A DNA stretch of 7,259 nucleotides from FEN-1297 sp964498065 (GTDB taxonomy: Bacteria > Bacteroidota > Ignavibacteria > Ignavibacteriales > Ignavibacteriaceae), in contig CAZCFZ010000146.1 of NCBI GenBank assembly GCA_964498065.1, positions 1 through 7,259 of the forward strand. The letters run 5' to 3'. Below the pieces are notes generated by a model that saw nothing but the letters and a program-made list of their open reading frames with translations, had not been told where the DNA came from and searched no databases. This document shows, piece after piece, positions 1 through 6,627 of this stretch. The position numbers and the translations under genes were made by a program. Each line of letters starts with the position of its first letter. The stretch's first letter is position 1.

Positions 1-455
1 GCTGAATTGCTCATAGATAACCTTTAAAATTCTTGGTTACCTATATTATGACCCAGCGACCTTTTTACAAATCGCCTTCGGTTACCTTATTTATGGTCCA
101 ATGTGTGTAATTGAAAAATTATAATTTTTGTTGTTTTTAAGTGCCTACTTTTCTATATTAATTTTAAATAATCATTCATCTAGCGGAGATGAACCTCAGT
201 ACAATTAAATAAATCAATAGAATGTTTGTAATTTATTTTATATAGATGTTAAGATGCAATAGGTACCTGAATATATCAAATTCTCGAAAGATTAATTATT
301 TTATTTAAATTCAATCCTTTCTGTTTAATCTTAATTTTCAGGTCTCCCATTTTTATTATTAAACTAAGTTAATTCTATGTGCGGTAACCAGATAATCCAA
401 TTTTAAGAATTTAAAAATGTAAGTAAAAATTCTTGGGAGATTTTTAAAATAAAAA
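1..455. other. AT-rich intergenic leader upstream of the large secreted-protein gene
   Basis: No convincing gene is visible on either strand. A short minus-strand frame near 350 (starting MGDLKIKIK) has only 24 codons and no ribosome binding site. Two imperfect copies of a 23-base unit lie at 33-55 and 78-100 (about 17 of 23 identical, sharing GGTTACCT and TTATG). A small hairpin with TTCATC/GATGAA arms and a 7-base loop lies at 175-193. I could not find a convincing promoter for the downstream gene, neither TTGACA/TATAAT-like nor the Bacteroidetes TAnnTTTG type, so its transcription start is undefined. Confidence 0.5.
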
Positions 456-3400
456 ATGTGTGAGTCTATCATGAAAAGGTTACTTTTACTTTTTATTTCA
501 ATCCTTCTGCTTTTAGCTGATTATTCATATGCGCAAAACGGAACTGAACCGATTCCCTGGACTGCGCCAATCAAAGTTAACTCCGATAACATATTTCTTC
601 TTTGGAGTCAGCTTTCCGGCGATTCAATAAGGAGCTATCAACAGGTTTACAAATACTTATTAGACCCGTCAGTGGGCTCGCAAATAATATCCACAGCGCC
701 TCCATCGGATACAACAGTAACTTTTGGCAATGGTCAAATGGATGTAGCGGCAGGGTACTTTCGAAGCAGCGTTTTTGAAGATGTGGTTGCAGCCTGGGAA
801 ACGTATAATGCTAAAATACACGTCATGATTCCGCACATCGACTCGACGACGCATATGTGGTCATCATCTAGTGAGATAACAATCCCCGGACCTGCTGTAG
901 GTTATTACAATCTTACTTCCTCCTCGACTTCATCGCGAGGCAGGATTTATGTTAGGACCGGCGACTTCCTTGGAAACGGACTCGACCAGTTTGTGGTTGC
1001 CTTTGAAGGTGCAGATTCTTTGATCCATATTCAGTTATATCGTGTAGATAATAACCTGAATCCTCACTTGCTTGCTTCAGTACAAGCTGACACTTTCGAC
1101 GTCAATCCGCCCTGGGCCAAGTTTTCTATAGCTGCGGGCGACCTAAACGGAGACGGGAAAGACGAGATCGTATTGAACGGACTGCGGGTTATCAACAATG
1201 GAAGCCGGGTTAGCATTTATACTAAGATTTACGAATTGAACGGTTCTACTTTGGCGCCTGAAGGAAGCATAGTGCCCTCACAGTGGAACACCGGCACCGG
1301 TAATGTATCGGAAGCCAATTTCAATGCTTCGGTGGGTAATTTCAACGGCAGCGGCAATGCAATCGGGTTAACCTTAGCTACTTTCTACGCTGGCACAACC
1401 GAAAACTTTAACACATTCTTCATTACTGCGTCTCCGGATTTGAAGACTTTGATGTACTTGACAACTACTCCAGTTAAGACATCGTTGTCCTCTTCCCGAA
1501 ATGGAGCACTGAGCGTCTCTTCCGGAGATCTAAACGGCGATGGTCGCGATGAGCTTGTGTTCGCTGACCTTGGCAATCTTTATGATTGCGGAATCGATTC
1601 GTCGGGCAAAGCTTTTGTTAATCACCTTTCTACCTTCTATAATGAAAATTACGACGACATTGTGACATATGACTACCTCGGGGTTGGAGATCTGGACCAG
1701 GATGGCGGTGATGACATTGTTCTCGCCAAAGGGGTCTGGGTTAACGGAAAAGAGAATTTCAATCTCTACGGACGCTCAGTTAAGAAAGATCTGTCAAAGG
1801 ACTCTTTACTGTTTCATATAGTATTTGCGCCAGTGATCGAAAACAGTATCAACTCCCTTTTCCACTATGCACTTGTTTTGGGCACGTTCAATGGCGGTAG
1901 CTTCAAAATCGGGGCGCCGACGTTTTATAAAGTTAACAATATTGTAAAGCCGATTGTCGTACTAAATACCCCGCCTATTCACTTCGATATACTAAACGGA
2001 AGTAAATACGACCTGTCGAACTGTTTCAGTGGAAACGGATGCAGTTTTTATTCGACTTACGAACAACAAAGCTCAACGTCTTTTAATCTTGTAACGCAAA
2101 CTCAAAATGATGTTTCCGACGCAGCCGGAATCGATTTGTCGGGATCTACCGGGGCCACTTTTGGGGTGGGTGTCCAATATAATGTTTCTGCTAACTTCGA
2201 ATTGAAAGTTGAAGGCACTTGGGGGCATTCTTTTGCCAGCAATACTTCTACGAAGAAGACAACATCCCTGCAGATTGGAGTATCGGCTATGGGTGACGAT
2301 CAGATATATGCAACTACTTCCTCATACAATCTTTGGGTATATCCGGTTTTTCAGGGGAATGACCCTGAACCGGTCAATTTTCTTAATTTCGCTTCACCGA
2401 TAAAAACACAAGGCGAGTGGTTTTCCAGCAAGACTTACGTTACGAACAATTACGTCCCAAACCATCAGGTAGGCAATGTGCTGTCTTATCTCCCTTCTGA
2501 TAATGCAATGAATAATCCCAGCATTGACTCGAGTATAGTTTCTGTATCTCAAAGCCAGGGGCTGCCGATCTCCGGACAGAGCGGCTCTTATTGGGATTTA
2601 AATTTTACAAAATACGTACAATCATCTCTTGATTCGACATGGAACAGCGGATGGGATATAAATATTCAAGCTGTAGGTGCATTTTCAAGTACCGGTGACA
2701 ACGTACAAATGACCACAAATACTACCTCAATTATGAGTGGATGGGATCTTCGCGCAACTTTTGGAAGTCTTGTTGATAGCCTGGGCAGCGCTGCCGGGTA
2801 TACGGTTTATCCTTATGCTTACCGTTCGAAACAAGGCGCAATTGTATTGACTTATGCTGTTGATCCTGATATCGCATCTCCCGGCCAGCCTCCGACATGG
2901 TGGCAGAAGGAATACGGTCATTATTCTAATCCCACATTTATTCTTCCATGGTTTTATGCTGCACAGGAAGGAACGCCATTGGATACTGTAAAGAAATACG
3001 AGACAAGCGACATATACTTCAGTAAAAACAACCCTCAACCCGGAGACACAATTACTATTACTGCAAGGGTGAGAAACTTCAGCCTGGTACCGACCACGAA
3101 TCCGGTCACGGTCAAGTTTTATATCGGAGATCCTGAATCGGGCGGAACAATCATAACAGGTATCAACAGATTGGATTCAGCTACGACCGCAACGCCGGTC
3201 AAAGATCGCGGCTGGTCAGACGCAGCTATAAAATGGGCTGTGCCTTCTGGTTTACCGCAATACCCGAGAATTTATGCATTAATAGACCCGAGCAATCAAA
3301 TTCATAAAGTGCATGTGAATAACAATATGGGATGGGCCGTACTAGGTCAGCAATCCCAGACAAATGTTTCAGGCATCGTTCAAAATAAACCTTCGGCCAT

Positions 3401-3668
3401 CCCAAACTCACCAGTCCTTTATCAATCTTATCCCAACCCGTTTAATCCAACTGCCCAGATAGATTATTCTATCCCTAAAAGAGCTTTTGTAAAATTGGTA
3501 GTTTATAATATTCTAGGACAGAAGGTCAAAACTTTATTTTATGGCGAAGAAGGTCCTGGTAAATACAGTATTACTTTTAATGGTGAACAACTTGCAAGCG
3601 GAGTATATTTTTATCGATTGCAGGCAGGAAATTATACGAAGGTGAAAAAGATGTTACTTCTGAAATAA
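456..3668 (+). CDS. Secreted FG-GAP beta-propeller protein with CARDB-like domain and T9SS type A C-terminal sorting domain
   Basis: This is probably a large surface-attached or released protein exported by Sec and then type IX secretion; its ligand is unknown. Residues 6-26 form a signal peptide (MKRLLLLF... then a SYA/Q cleavage site). Seven FG-GAP/VCBS-like motifs begin near residues 96, 167, 226, 291, 355, 409 and 474. Three carry calcium-binding loops (DLNGDGKDE 229-237, DLNGDGRDE 358-366, DLDQDGGDD 412-420), suggesting one seven-bladed propeller. Residues about 510-845 match nothing I recognise: they are rich in Ser, Thr, Asn and aromatics and start with a Cys523/Cys529 pair. Residues 850-955 look like a CARDB beta-sandwich. 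Residues 985-1070 are the sorting domain (YPNPFNP, LGQKVKTL, LASGVYFYRL, KKMLLLK). ATG 471 would give a more canonical signal peptide, but 456 has an A-rich leader and a GGGAGA 15 bases upstream. The domain calls are solid; the biological role is open. Confidence 0.93.
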   Translation: MCESIMKRLLLLFISILLLLADYSYAQNGTEPIPWTAPIKVNSDNIFLLWSQLSGDSIRSYQQVYKYLLDPSVGSQIISTAPPSDTTVTFGNGQMDVAAGYFRSSVFEDVVAAWETYNAKIHVMIPHIDSTTHMWSSSSEITIPGPAVGYYNLTSSSTSSRGRIYVRTGDFLGNGLDQFVVAFEGADSLIHIQLYRVDNNLNPHLLASVQADTFDVNPPWAKFSIAAGDLNGDGKDEIVLNGLRVINNGSRVSIYTKIYELNGSTLAPEGSIVPSQWNTGTGNVSEANFNASVGNFNGSGNAIGLTLATFYAGTTENFNTFFITASPDLKTLMYLTTTPVKTSLSSSRNGALSVSSGDLNGDGRDELVFADLGNLYDCGIDSSGKAFVNHLSTFYNENYDDIVTYDYLGVGDLDQDGGDDIVLAKGVWVNGKENFNLYGRSVKKDLSKDSLLFHIVFAPVIENSINSLFHYALVLGTFNGGSFKIGAPTFYKVNNIVKPIVVLNTPPIHFDILNGSKYDLSNCFSGNGCSFYSTYEQQSSTSFNLVTQTQNDVSDAAGIDLSGSTGATFGVGVQYNVSANFELKVEGTWGHSFASNTSTKKTTSLQIGVSAMGDDQIYATTSSYNLWVYPVFQGNDPEPVNFLNFASPIKTQGEWFSSKTYVTNNYVPNHQVGNVLSYLPSDNAMNNPSIDSSIVSVSQSQGLPISGQSGSYWDLNFTKYVQSSLDSTWNSGWDINIQAVGAFSSTGDNVQMTTNTTSIMSGWDLRATFGSLVDSLGSAAGYTVYPYAYRSKQGAIVLTYAVDPDIASPGQPPTWWQKEYGHYSNPTFILPWFYAAQEGTPLDTVKKYETSDIYFSKNNPQPGDTITITARVRNFSLVPTTNPVTVKFYIGDPESGGTIITGINRLDSATTATPVKDRGWSDAAIKWAVPSGLPQYPRIYALIDPSNQIHKVHVNNNMGWAVLGQQSQTNVSGIVQNKPSAIPNSPVLYQSYPNPFNPTAQIDYSIPKRAFVKLVVYNILGQKVKTLFYGEEGPGKYSITFNGEQLASGVYFYRLQAGNYTKVKKMLLLK

Positions 3669-3795
3669 TTTTACGGAATGACAGTTTCCTATTTTAAACT
3701 ATATTAATGTAGGAAGTAGGGTTGGTCGAGTAGGTCAGACATTTCCAATTCTTTAATTGCGTGTACAGCTATCCGATCGAAATTAAAAATAAAAC

Positions 3796-3823
3796 AATCC
3801 CGCCTATCTTATTTAGCGGGATT
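3796..3823. terminator. Bidirectional intrinsic terminator between convergent genes
   Basis: AATCCCGC (3796-3803) pairs perfectly with GCGGGATT (3816-3823) around a 12-base loop, and the stem can extend outward with one bulge. Reading minus, the stem is followed by TGTTTTATTTTTAATT, a strong U-rich tail, so it should end the 56-codon gene at 3844-4014. Reading plus, the tail is only TTTGTT, so it may also stop transcripts of the large secreted-protein gene, less efficiently. Confidence 0.75.
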
Positions 3824-3843
3824 TGTTAAAATGAATATGGTAT

Positions 3844-4014
3844 TTAACGTGTCCTTTTACCAGCTCTTATATCTACACACGCACTACAAAGTTTTTTATT
3901 ACCCTTACCTTTAACTTTATTTTTACTTGTAATAGCATGACCTGCCGTGCATACTCCATAAATATGATATACATTTCCGGATTTGGAATAATAAGGTGAA
4001 ACTTGTTTAGGCAT
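3844..4014 (-). CDS. 56-residue small basic protein with CxxxH and CxxC motifs (putative zinc-binding miniprotein)
   Basis: I do not recognise this as a named family. The protein starts MPKQVSPYYSKSGNVYH and ends VDIRAGKRTR. It is strongly basic and has four possible metal ligands, Cys22-x3-His26 and Cys43-x2-Cys46, the spacing expected of a small zinc ribbon or knuckle. A zinc-binding, nucleic-acid-associated role is inference. Support for a real gene: AGGAG lies 5 bases before the ATG; a sigma70-like promoter lies upstream (TCGACA at 4109-4104, 17-base spacer, TAAAAT at 4086-4081, both read on minus); and a terminator with a U-rich tail lies about 20 bases past the stop codon. The gene is monocistronic and convergent with the large secreted-protein gene. 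A 14-bp perfect palindrome sits near the predicted transcription start. Confidence 0.72.
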   Translation of the reverse strand: MPKQVSPYYSKSGNVYHIYGVCTAGHAITSKNKVKGKGNKKLCSACVDIRAGKRTR

Positions 4015-4058
4015 AACCACTCCTATGTAATTGTTTATATAAAATAAGATGATGCGTA

Positions 4059-4072
4059 CATATTTAAATATG
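4059..4072. promoter_or_regulatory. 14-bp perfect palindrome CATATTTAAATATG at the small-gene transcription start
   Basis: CATATTTAAATATG is its own reverse complement. It begins about where the transcript of the 56-residue protein gene should start, a good place for a dimeric repressor. The AT-rich background makes chance palindromes of this length more likely, so operator function is inference. Confidence 0.3.
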
Positions 4073-4080
4073 CGGATATT

Positions 4081-4109
4081 ATTTTATAGAAGCAAAGGTT
4101 TTTTGTCGA
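4081..4109 (-). promoter_or_regulatory. Sigma70-like promoter of the 56-residue protein gene
   Basis: Read on minus, TCGACA (4109-4104, 5 of 6 to TTGACA) is separated by exactly 17 bases from TAAAAT (4086-4081, 5 of 6 to TATAAT). Transcription would start near 4074 and give a leader of about 60 bases. This is a sequence match only, in AT-rich DNA where chance -10 boxes are common. Confidence 0.45.
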
Positions 4110-4222
4110 TTATGAAATTAGTGTATTACTCGATCATTTATATTATCTCATGTCTAAGGTGTAACATTCAGTAAGTTGATCGAACTTGTTGAACGAACAC
4201 ATATTTTAATTCGTTAAAAAAC

Positions 4223-4234
4223 ACTTGTACAAGT
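4223..4234. repeat. 12-bp palindrome ACTTGTACAAGT within a motif repeated at 4184 and 7026
   Basis: ACTTGTACAAGT is a perfect palindrome about 70 bases before the 58-codon gene. The larger 18-base block at 4221-4238 recurs inverted at 7026-7043 with 16 of 18 matches (TTCAACwwGTACAAGTGT). A related ACTTGTTGAA lies at 4184-4193. TTGTAC at 4225-4230 could also serve as a -35 box, with a weak TATTTT at 4250-4255. The block may be an operator for the downstream small gene or a protein-binding site shared across the region. Confidence 0.35.
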
Positions 4235-4301
4235 TGAACAGTAATTTTTTATTTTGGAGTTCATATTCTAAAATTTATTTAAAAAATAGGAGAAGAATAA
4301 A

Positions 4302-4478
4302 ATGGAAGTCAAAATAGAAGACGGTAAGCTTATAATAAAAATTGAATTACAAGATCCAACACCAAGTGCCTCCGGGAAAACATTGGTAGTAGCTACTACG
4401 CACGGCAATGTGAAAACTGAATGTGAAATTGAAGGTAAGCCAGTAGTGATTGGAATAAACGCATATATAAAAAAATAG
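4302..4478 (+). CDS. 58-residue small conserved-looking hypothetical protein
   Basis: The protein starts MEVKIEDGKLIIKIELQDPT, has a central SASGKTLVVATTHGN, and ends EGKPVVIGINAYIKK. The alternating hydrophobic pattern predicts a small beta-sheet fold with no signal peptide or membrane segment and a single cysteine (Cys41). AGGAGA lies 8 bases before the ATG, an ideal Shine-Dalgarno. The style, with SGKTLVVA... in the middle and a closing NAYIKK, resembles small uncharacterised proteins I associate with phages and integrative elements, but I cannot name a family and SGKT is not a Walker A motif here. It stands alone between two intergenic spaces. Only a weak stem (AACGC/GCGTT, 4458-4482) followed by TTTTTT could terminate it. 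Confidence 0.72.
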   Translation: MEVKIEDGKLIIKIELQDPTPSASGKTLVVATTHGNVKTECEIEGKPVVIGINAYIKK

Positions 4479-4749
4479 CGTTCAGCTGTTTTTTAAGGTG
4501 GTAGAGAAGAGCGGCTTTGATTACTAGTATGAGCAAATGTAACCTATTGACATTTTCAAGCTTTATACAACTAGAAAATTTCTCCCACAAAAAAATATTT
4601 AGAACAGATTTTTGCCTCAAATATAGAGCGGAGGTACCTTATCCAGTCTGAAACTTTTTATAAATAAACACGACGATGTAGATCTAGCAAGGTACGGGGG
4701 CCGCTAGCGAGGCTCATTTCAGCTAGTTTGAGTTTGAAACTTTATTAAA
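4479..4749. other. Intergenic spacer with no supported gene
   Basis: A 40-codon plus frame at 4529-4651 lacks a ribosome binding site, and a minus frame at 4396-4620 overlaps the 58-codon gene antisense; neither looks real. A TGAAACTTT repeat occurs at 4649 and 4735. A short GC-rich patch at 4684-4726 carries three CTAGC/GCTAG words in alternating orientation and a G-run, unlike its AT-rich surroundings. Its nature is unknown. Confidence 0.4.
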
Positions 4750-4765
4750 GGGGCGTTTCCGCCCC
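4750..4765 (-). terminator. Intrinsic terminator of the minus-strand primase operon
   Basis: GGGGCG (4750-4755) and CGCCCC (4760-4765) form a perfect 6-bp GC-only stem with a 4-base loop. It begins 5 bases beyond the stop codon at 4771-4773. Read on minus, the stem is followed by TTTAATAAAGTTT, a moderate U-rich tail, so it should end the minus-strand operon. Confidence 0.75.
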
Positions 4766-4770
4766 ATTAT

Positions 4771-5271
4771 TTATCCATCACTTAAAGACCCTTTGAACTG
4801 GCATCCAGTGGGAGCTACAAATTCGTCAATTGTTTTTTCGTCATTGAGATAAGCAACCTTAACAACATATCCACCTTCGTCCATTCTAAGCTTACTTAAC
4901 TTTAGCCAGCTTTCCGGATAGAAGAAACCATATTTCTGGGAAACAGAAGCAACCTCATTTTGATTTAGTCCTTTACAGAATAATATATCCGTGAAAAGAT
5001 CAGAATAATCCCTATTCACAAATCCAACAGCCAGTAGATCATCATCCTTATAAACTACTTCACTTGGGATTCTATACTTAAATTCATCTAAGCCGCCAGG
5101 ATATTTATTTCCAATTGCCTTAAGAAACTTGCCTCTTGAATGCCAATCTGTATTTTCAATCTTTATATCTTTATAAGTATTACCCAAGGAAGAGTTAACA
5201 TCACAGTTAAGGCAGTCACCGTCATCCATTACGAGAAGTTCAAGAGGTGTCACTCTGAATGAACTGACCAT
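4771..5271 (-). CDS. C-terminal portion of a split primase-like replication protein
   Basis: This frame is the direct continuation of the primase-fold gene at 5401-6237. Between that gene's TAA and this ATG there are 43 sense codons in the same frame and no stop. The 166 residues include VMDDGDCLNCDVNSS (14-28) and ENTDWHSRGKFLKAIG (39-54). I associate that style with the segment preceding the helicase in primase-helicase proteins of Bacteroidota elements, but I am not certain. No Walker A or other helicase motif follows, and the protein ends at SLSDG just before the terminator. The ATG has only a weak AAAGAG 3 bases upstream, and no ATG, GTG or TTG occurs earlier in the 43-codon stretch. Separate translation is therefore doubtful, and this may be a pseudogene fragment. 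Confidence 0.6.
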   Translation of the reverse strand: MVSSFRVTPLELLVMDDGDCLNCDVNSSLGNTYKDIKIENTDWHSRGKFLKAIGNKYPGGLDEFKYRIPSEVVYKDDDLLAVGFVNRDYSDLFTDILFCKGLNQNEVASVSQKYGFFYPESWLKLSKLRMDEGGYVVKVAYLNDEKTIDEFVAPTGCQFKGSLSDG

Positions 5272-5400
5272 AATCTCTTTTGACTCATCACCATTACTAA
5301 CCTTTTTATATGTTGCATCGTTAAACTCATAATAGTTAACCGGCAGCGTAATTTCCTTCTCTACGTTTCGTTTATAAAAATCATCAATTACAAAATTGAA

Positions 5401-6237
5401 TTATTCCTCGGGTAGAGGATTTTCAAGTGAGTTATTCCAATGAGTAAGAAGATCATAAATGTTTTCCTTTGGAATTTTTCTGGAAACAAACATACCGACC
5501 ATTCTAGTTAATGCGGTTCTGCGGTTACCCGGTTTGGCTCCCTTAAATGCTAAATTAAGATCTGCAGTATCCTTTAATGTTCTTTTCTTGGATATCTGCA
5601 GTTCTGCATCCGGAGTATTTATATCAAGTGTTTCAGCTTCATAGTTGATATAAAGATCCCGGTCATAGCTGAAGTAACAAGGCCTTGCTGCATCGGATGT
5701 CTTATCGGGTTCGAGCCCGAGACTAGCTCCAAACTTTTTAGCATAGTATTTATATAAAGCAGAGTACTTATTGTGATCGGTTATTTCTTCACTGAACCGG
5801 TGGATGACCTTTAATCCTCCTCTCGGAGAAGAAAATAAACATAGAACCTTAGGATCAGCCATTAGGCTATTCCTTTTTTCAATCACCCTATCATCTAAAT
5901 GATCATAGTCTAGGATCATCAGCTGGGTCGATTCAAGTTCTTTGTTTAATCGGCGGTTTTGTTTGAAAGAAGATGTGACAAAGTAGGGAAGATTATTCTT
6001 TTTATATTCTTGTTGTTCGTCGTCAATTTCAATTTTACTCAGAACTTCAAGTTTATCTTTTATATCTTTATCATTTTTTATAGTATCCGTTATATCACGG
6101 AAAGAATAAACGGTGTCGAGGTAAGAAGAATTTGTTATGTCTAACCCTACAGATACTTTTGTATTGTTTATTTGATCAGTTAATTGTCCTTTCTGATTTA
6201 TTATTGAATCCATGGTTATAGTTCCCATCATTTGCAT
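5401..6237 (-). CDS. VirE-N/BT4734-like primase-fold protein, probably truncated by an in-frame stop
   Basis: This is probably the N-terminal part of a replication primase of a mobile element. Residues about 28-200 fit the BT4734-like VirE N-terminal domain, related to archaeo-eukaryotic primases: MILDYDHL gives the acidic pair Asp110/Asp112, SSPRGGLKVIHRF (136-148) holds the conserved His146, and DAARPCYFSYDRDLYIN (182-198) is the third motif. Residues 235-278 (GNRRTALTRMVG..., ending NPLPEE) look like a primase C-terminal PriCT-type helical module that is cut short. The TAA at 5403-5401 comes where related modules usually carry another acidic residue, and the frame stays open to 4771. A GAA-to-TAA change would explain this. 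The start is uncertain: ATG 6237 has no Shine-Dalgarno, and ATG 6213 (MDSIINQ) is a good alternative. It overlaps the upstream gene, so translational coupling is likely. Confidence 0.78.
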   Translation of the reverse strand: MQMMGTITMDSIINQKGQLTDQINNTKVSVGLDITNSSYLDTVYSFRDITDTIKNDKDIKDKLEVLSKIEIDDEQQEYKKNNLPYFVTSSFKQNRRLNKELESTQLMILDYDHLDDRVIEKRNSLMADPKVLCLFSSPRGGLKVIHRFSEEITDHNKYSALYKYYAKKFGASLGLEPDKTSDAARPCYFSYDRDLYINYEAETLDINTPDAELQISKKRTLKDTADLNLAFKGAKPGNRRTALTRMVGMFVSRKIPKENIYDLLTHWNNSLENPLPEE

Positions 6238-6469
6238 TTAGTTTCGAATTGTGCAGTATGCTTTTTAATGTCTTAATAGCATTGGCGTAATTCGTAGGTT
6301 CTACCTTAGCTTTAAGCCCGTAGAACTGATTTACTAGATTTATTAAGACTTCATTGTCTTCAAATATGAAAGTCGTAATTCCGCTGCTTACCGGAGTATC
6401 AATAAGATTGCAGCCGGCACTAAGCAGGAAACTCGACAGATAGAAGTCTTTGCATTTGTATAGGTTCAT
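6176..6469 (-). CDS. DUF5659-like small protein, first gene of the minus-strand operon
   Basis: The 97-residue protein has the DUF5659 layout as I know it: YKCKDFYLSSFLLSAG (4-19), a strand-turn-strand core ending in TTFIFED (32-38), a helix LINLVNQFY (42-50), and AKVEPTNYANAIKTLKSILHN (54-74). The tail after residue 75 is polar and Asn-rich and is probably disordered. Members I know of occur in phages and integrative elements; their function is unknown to me. AGGGAGG ends 6 bases before the ATG, the best ribosome binding site in the window. Its 3' end overlaps the primase gene by 62 bases (38 if the primase starts at 6213), which suggests coupled translation. Transcription probably starts at the promoter at 6599-6627, giving a leader of about 120 bases. 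Confidence 0.8.
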   Translation of the reverse strand: MNLYKCKDFYLSSFLLSAGCNLIDTPVSSGITTFIFEDNEVLINLVNQFYGLKAKVEPTNYANAIKTLKSILHNSKLNANDGNYNHGFNNKSERTIN

Positions 6470-6556
6470 AAGAATCCTCCCTATGAAATTTATTATTTGT
6501 ATATGGAATTTTTAGTGAGTTGGTAGGCAGTCCCGAAGCGAATTTAACTATCTATT

Positions 6557-6589
6557 TCAACTTAATAGAGAATTTTGTATCAACTTAAT
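6557..6589. repeat. Direct repeat TCAACTTAAT x2 just downstream of the operon promoter
   Basis: TCAACTTAAT occurs exactly at 6557-6566 and 6580-6589, with starts 23 bases apart (about two helical turns). Both copies lie in the first 35 bases of the predicted transcript, where a bound regulator would block transcription. No regulator gene is visible in the window, so operator function is inference. Confidence 0.4.
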
Positions 6590-6598
6590 TTATGTTTA

Positions 6599-6627
6599 AA
6601 TATATTCGCACTTTGGTCTGAAGTCAA
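6599..6627 (-). promoter_or_regulatory. Sigma70-like promoter of the minus-strand replication operon
   Basis: Read on minus, TTGACT (6627-6622) and TATATT (6604-6599) are separated by exactly 17 bases. Each box matches consensus at 5 of 6 positions. A long A/T tract at 6638-6720 lies just upstream on this strand and could act as an UP element. Transcription would begin near 6592. Confidence 0.6.

Noticed and set aside
349..360. Minus-strand frame of 24 codons beginning MGDLKIKIK upstream of the large gene
   Set aside because: Too short, no ribosome binding site, and stops quickly; nothing supports translation.
2727..3038. 103-codon minus-strand frame inside the large secreted-protein gene
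   Set aside because: It is a shadow of the plus-strand coding frame, whose domains are clear; the same applies to the other short antisense frames inside that gene and inside the primase gene.
4319..4400. SGKT in the 58-residue protein as a Walker A motif
   Set aside because: It lacks the preceding glycine-rich loop and the protein is far too small for a P-loop NTPase.
4396..4620. 74-codon minus-strand frame starting MRQKSVLNIF
   Set aside because: It runs antisense over the better-supported 58-codon gene, has no Shine-Dalgarno, and its composition is that of translated AT-rich spacer.
4529..4651. 40-codon plus-strand frame starting MSKCNLL
   Set aside because: No ribosome binding site before the ATG and no recognisable protein pattern.
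6518..6531. D-loop-like string AGTTGGTAG that might be the missing tRNA 5' half
   Set aside because: The flanking bases do not form a D stem, no matching GCTGGCG acceptor strand is present, and it lies almost 300 bases from the 3' half.
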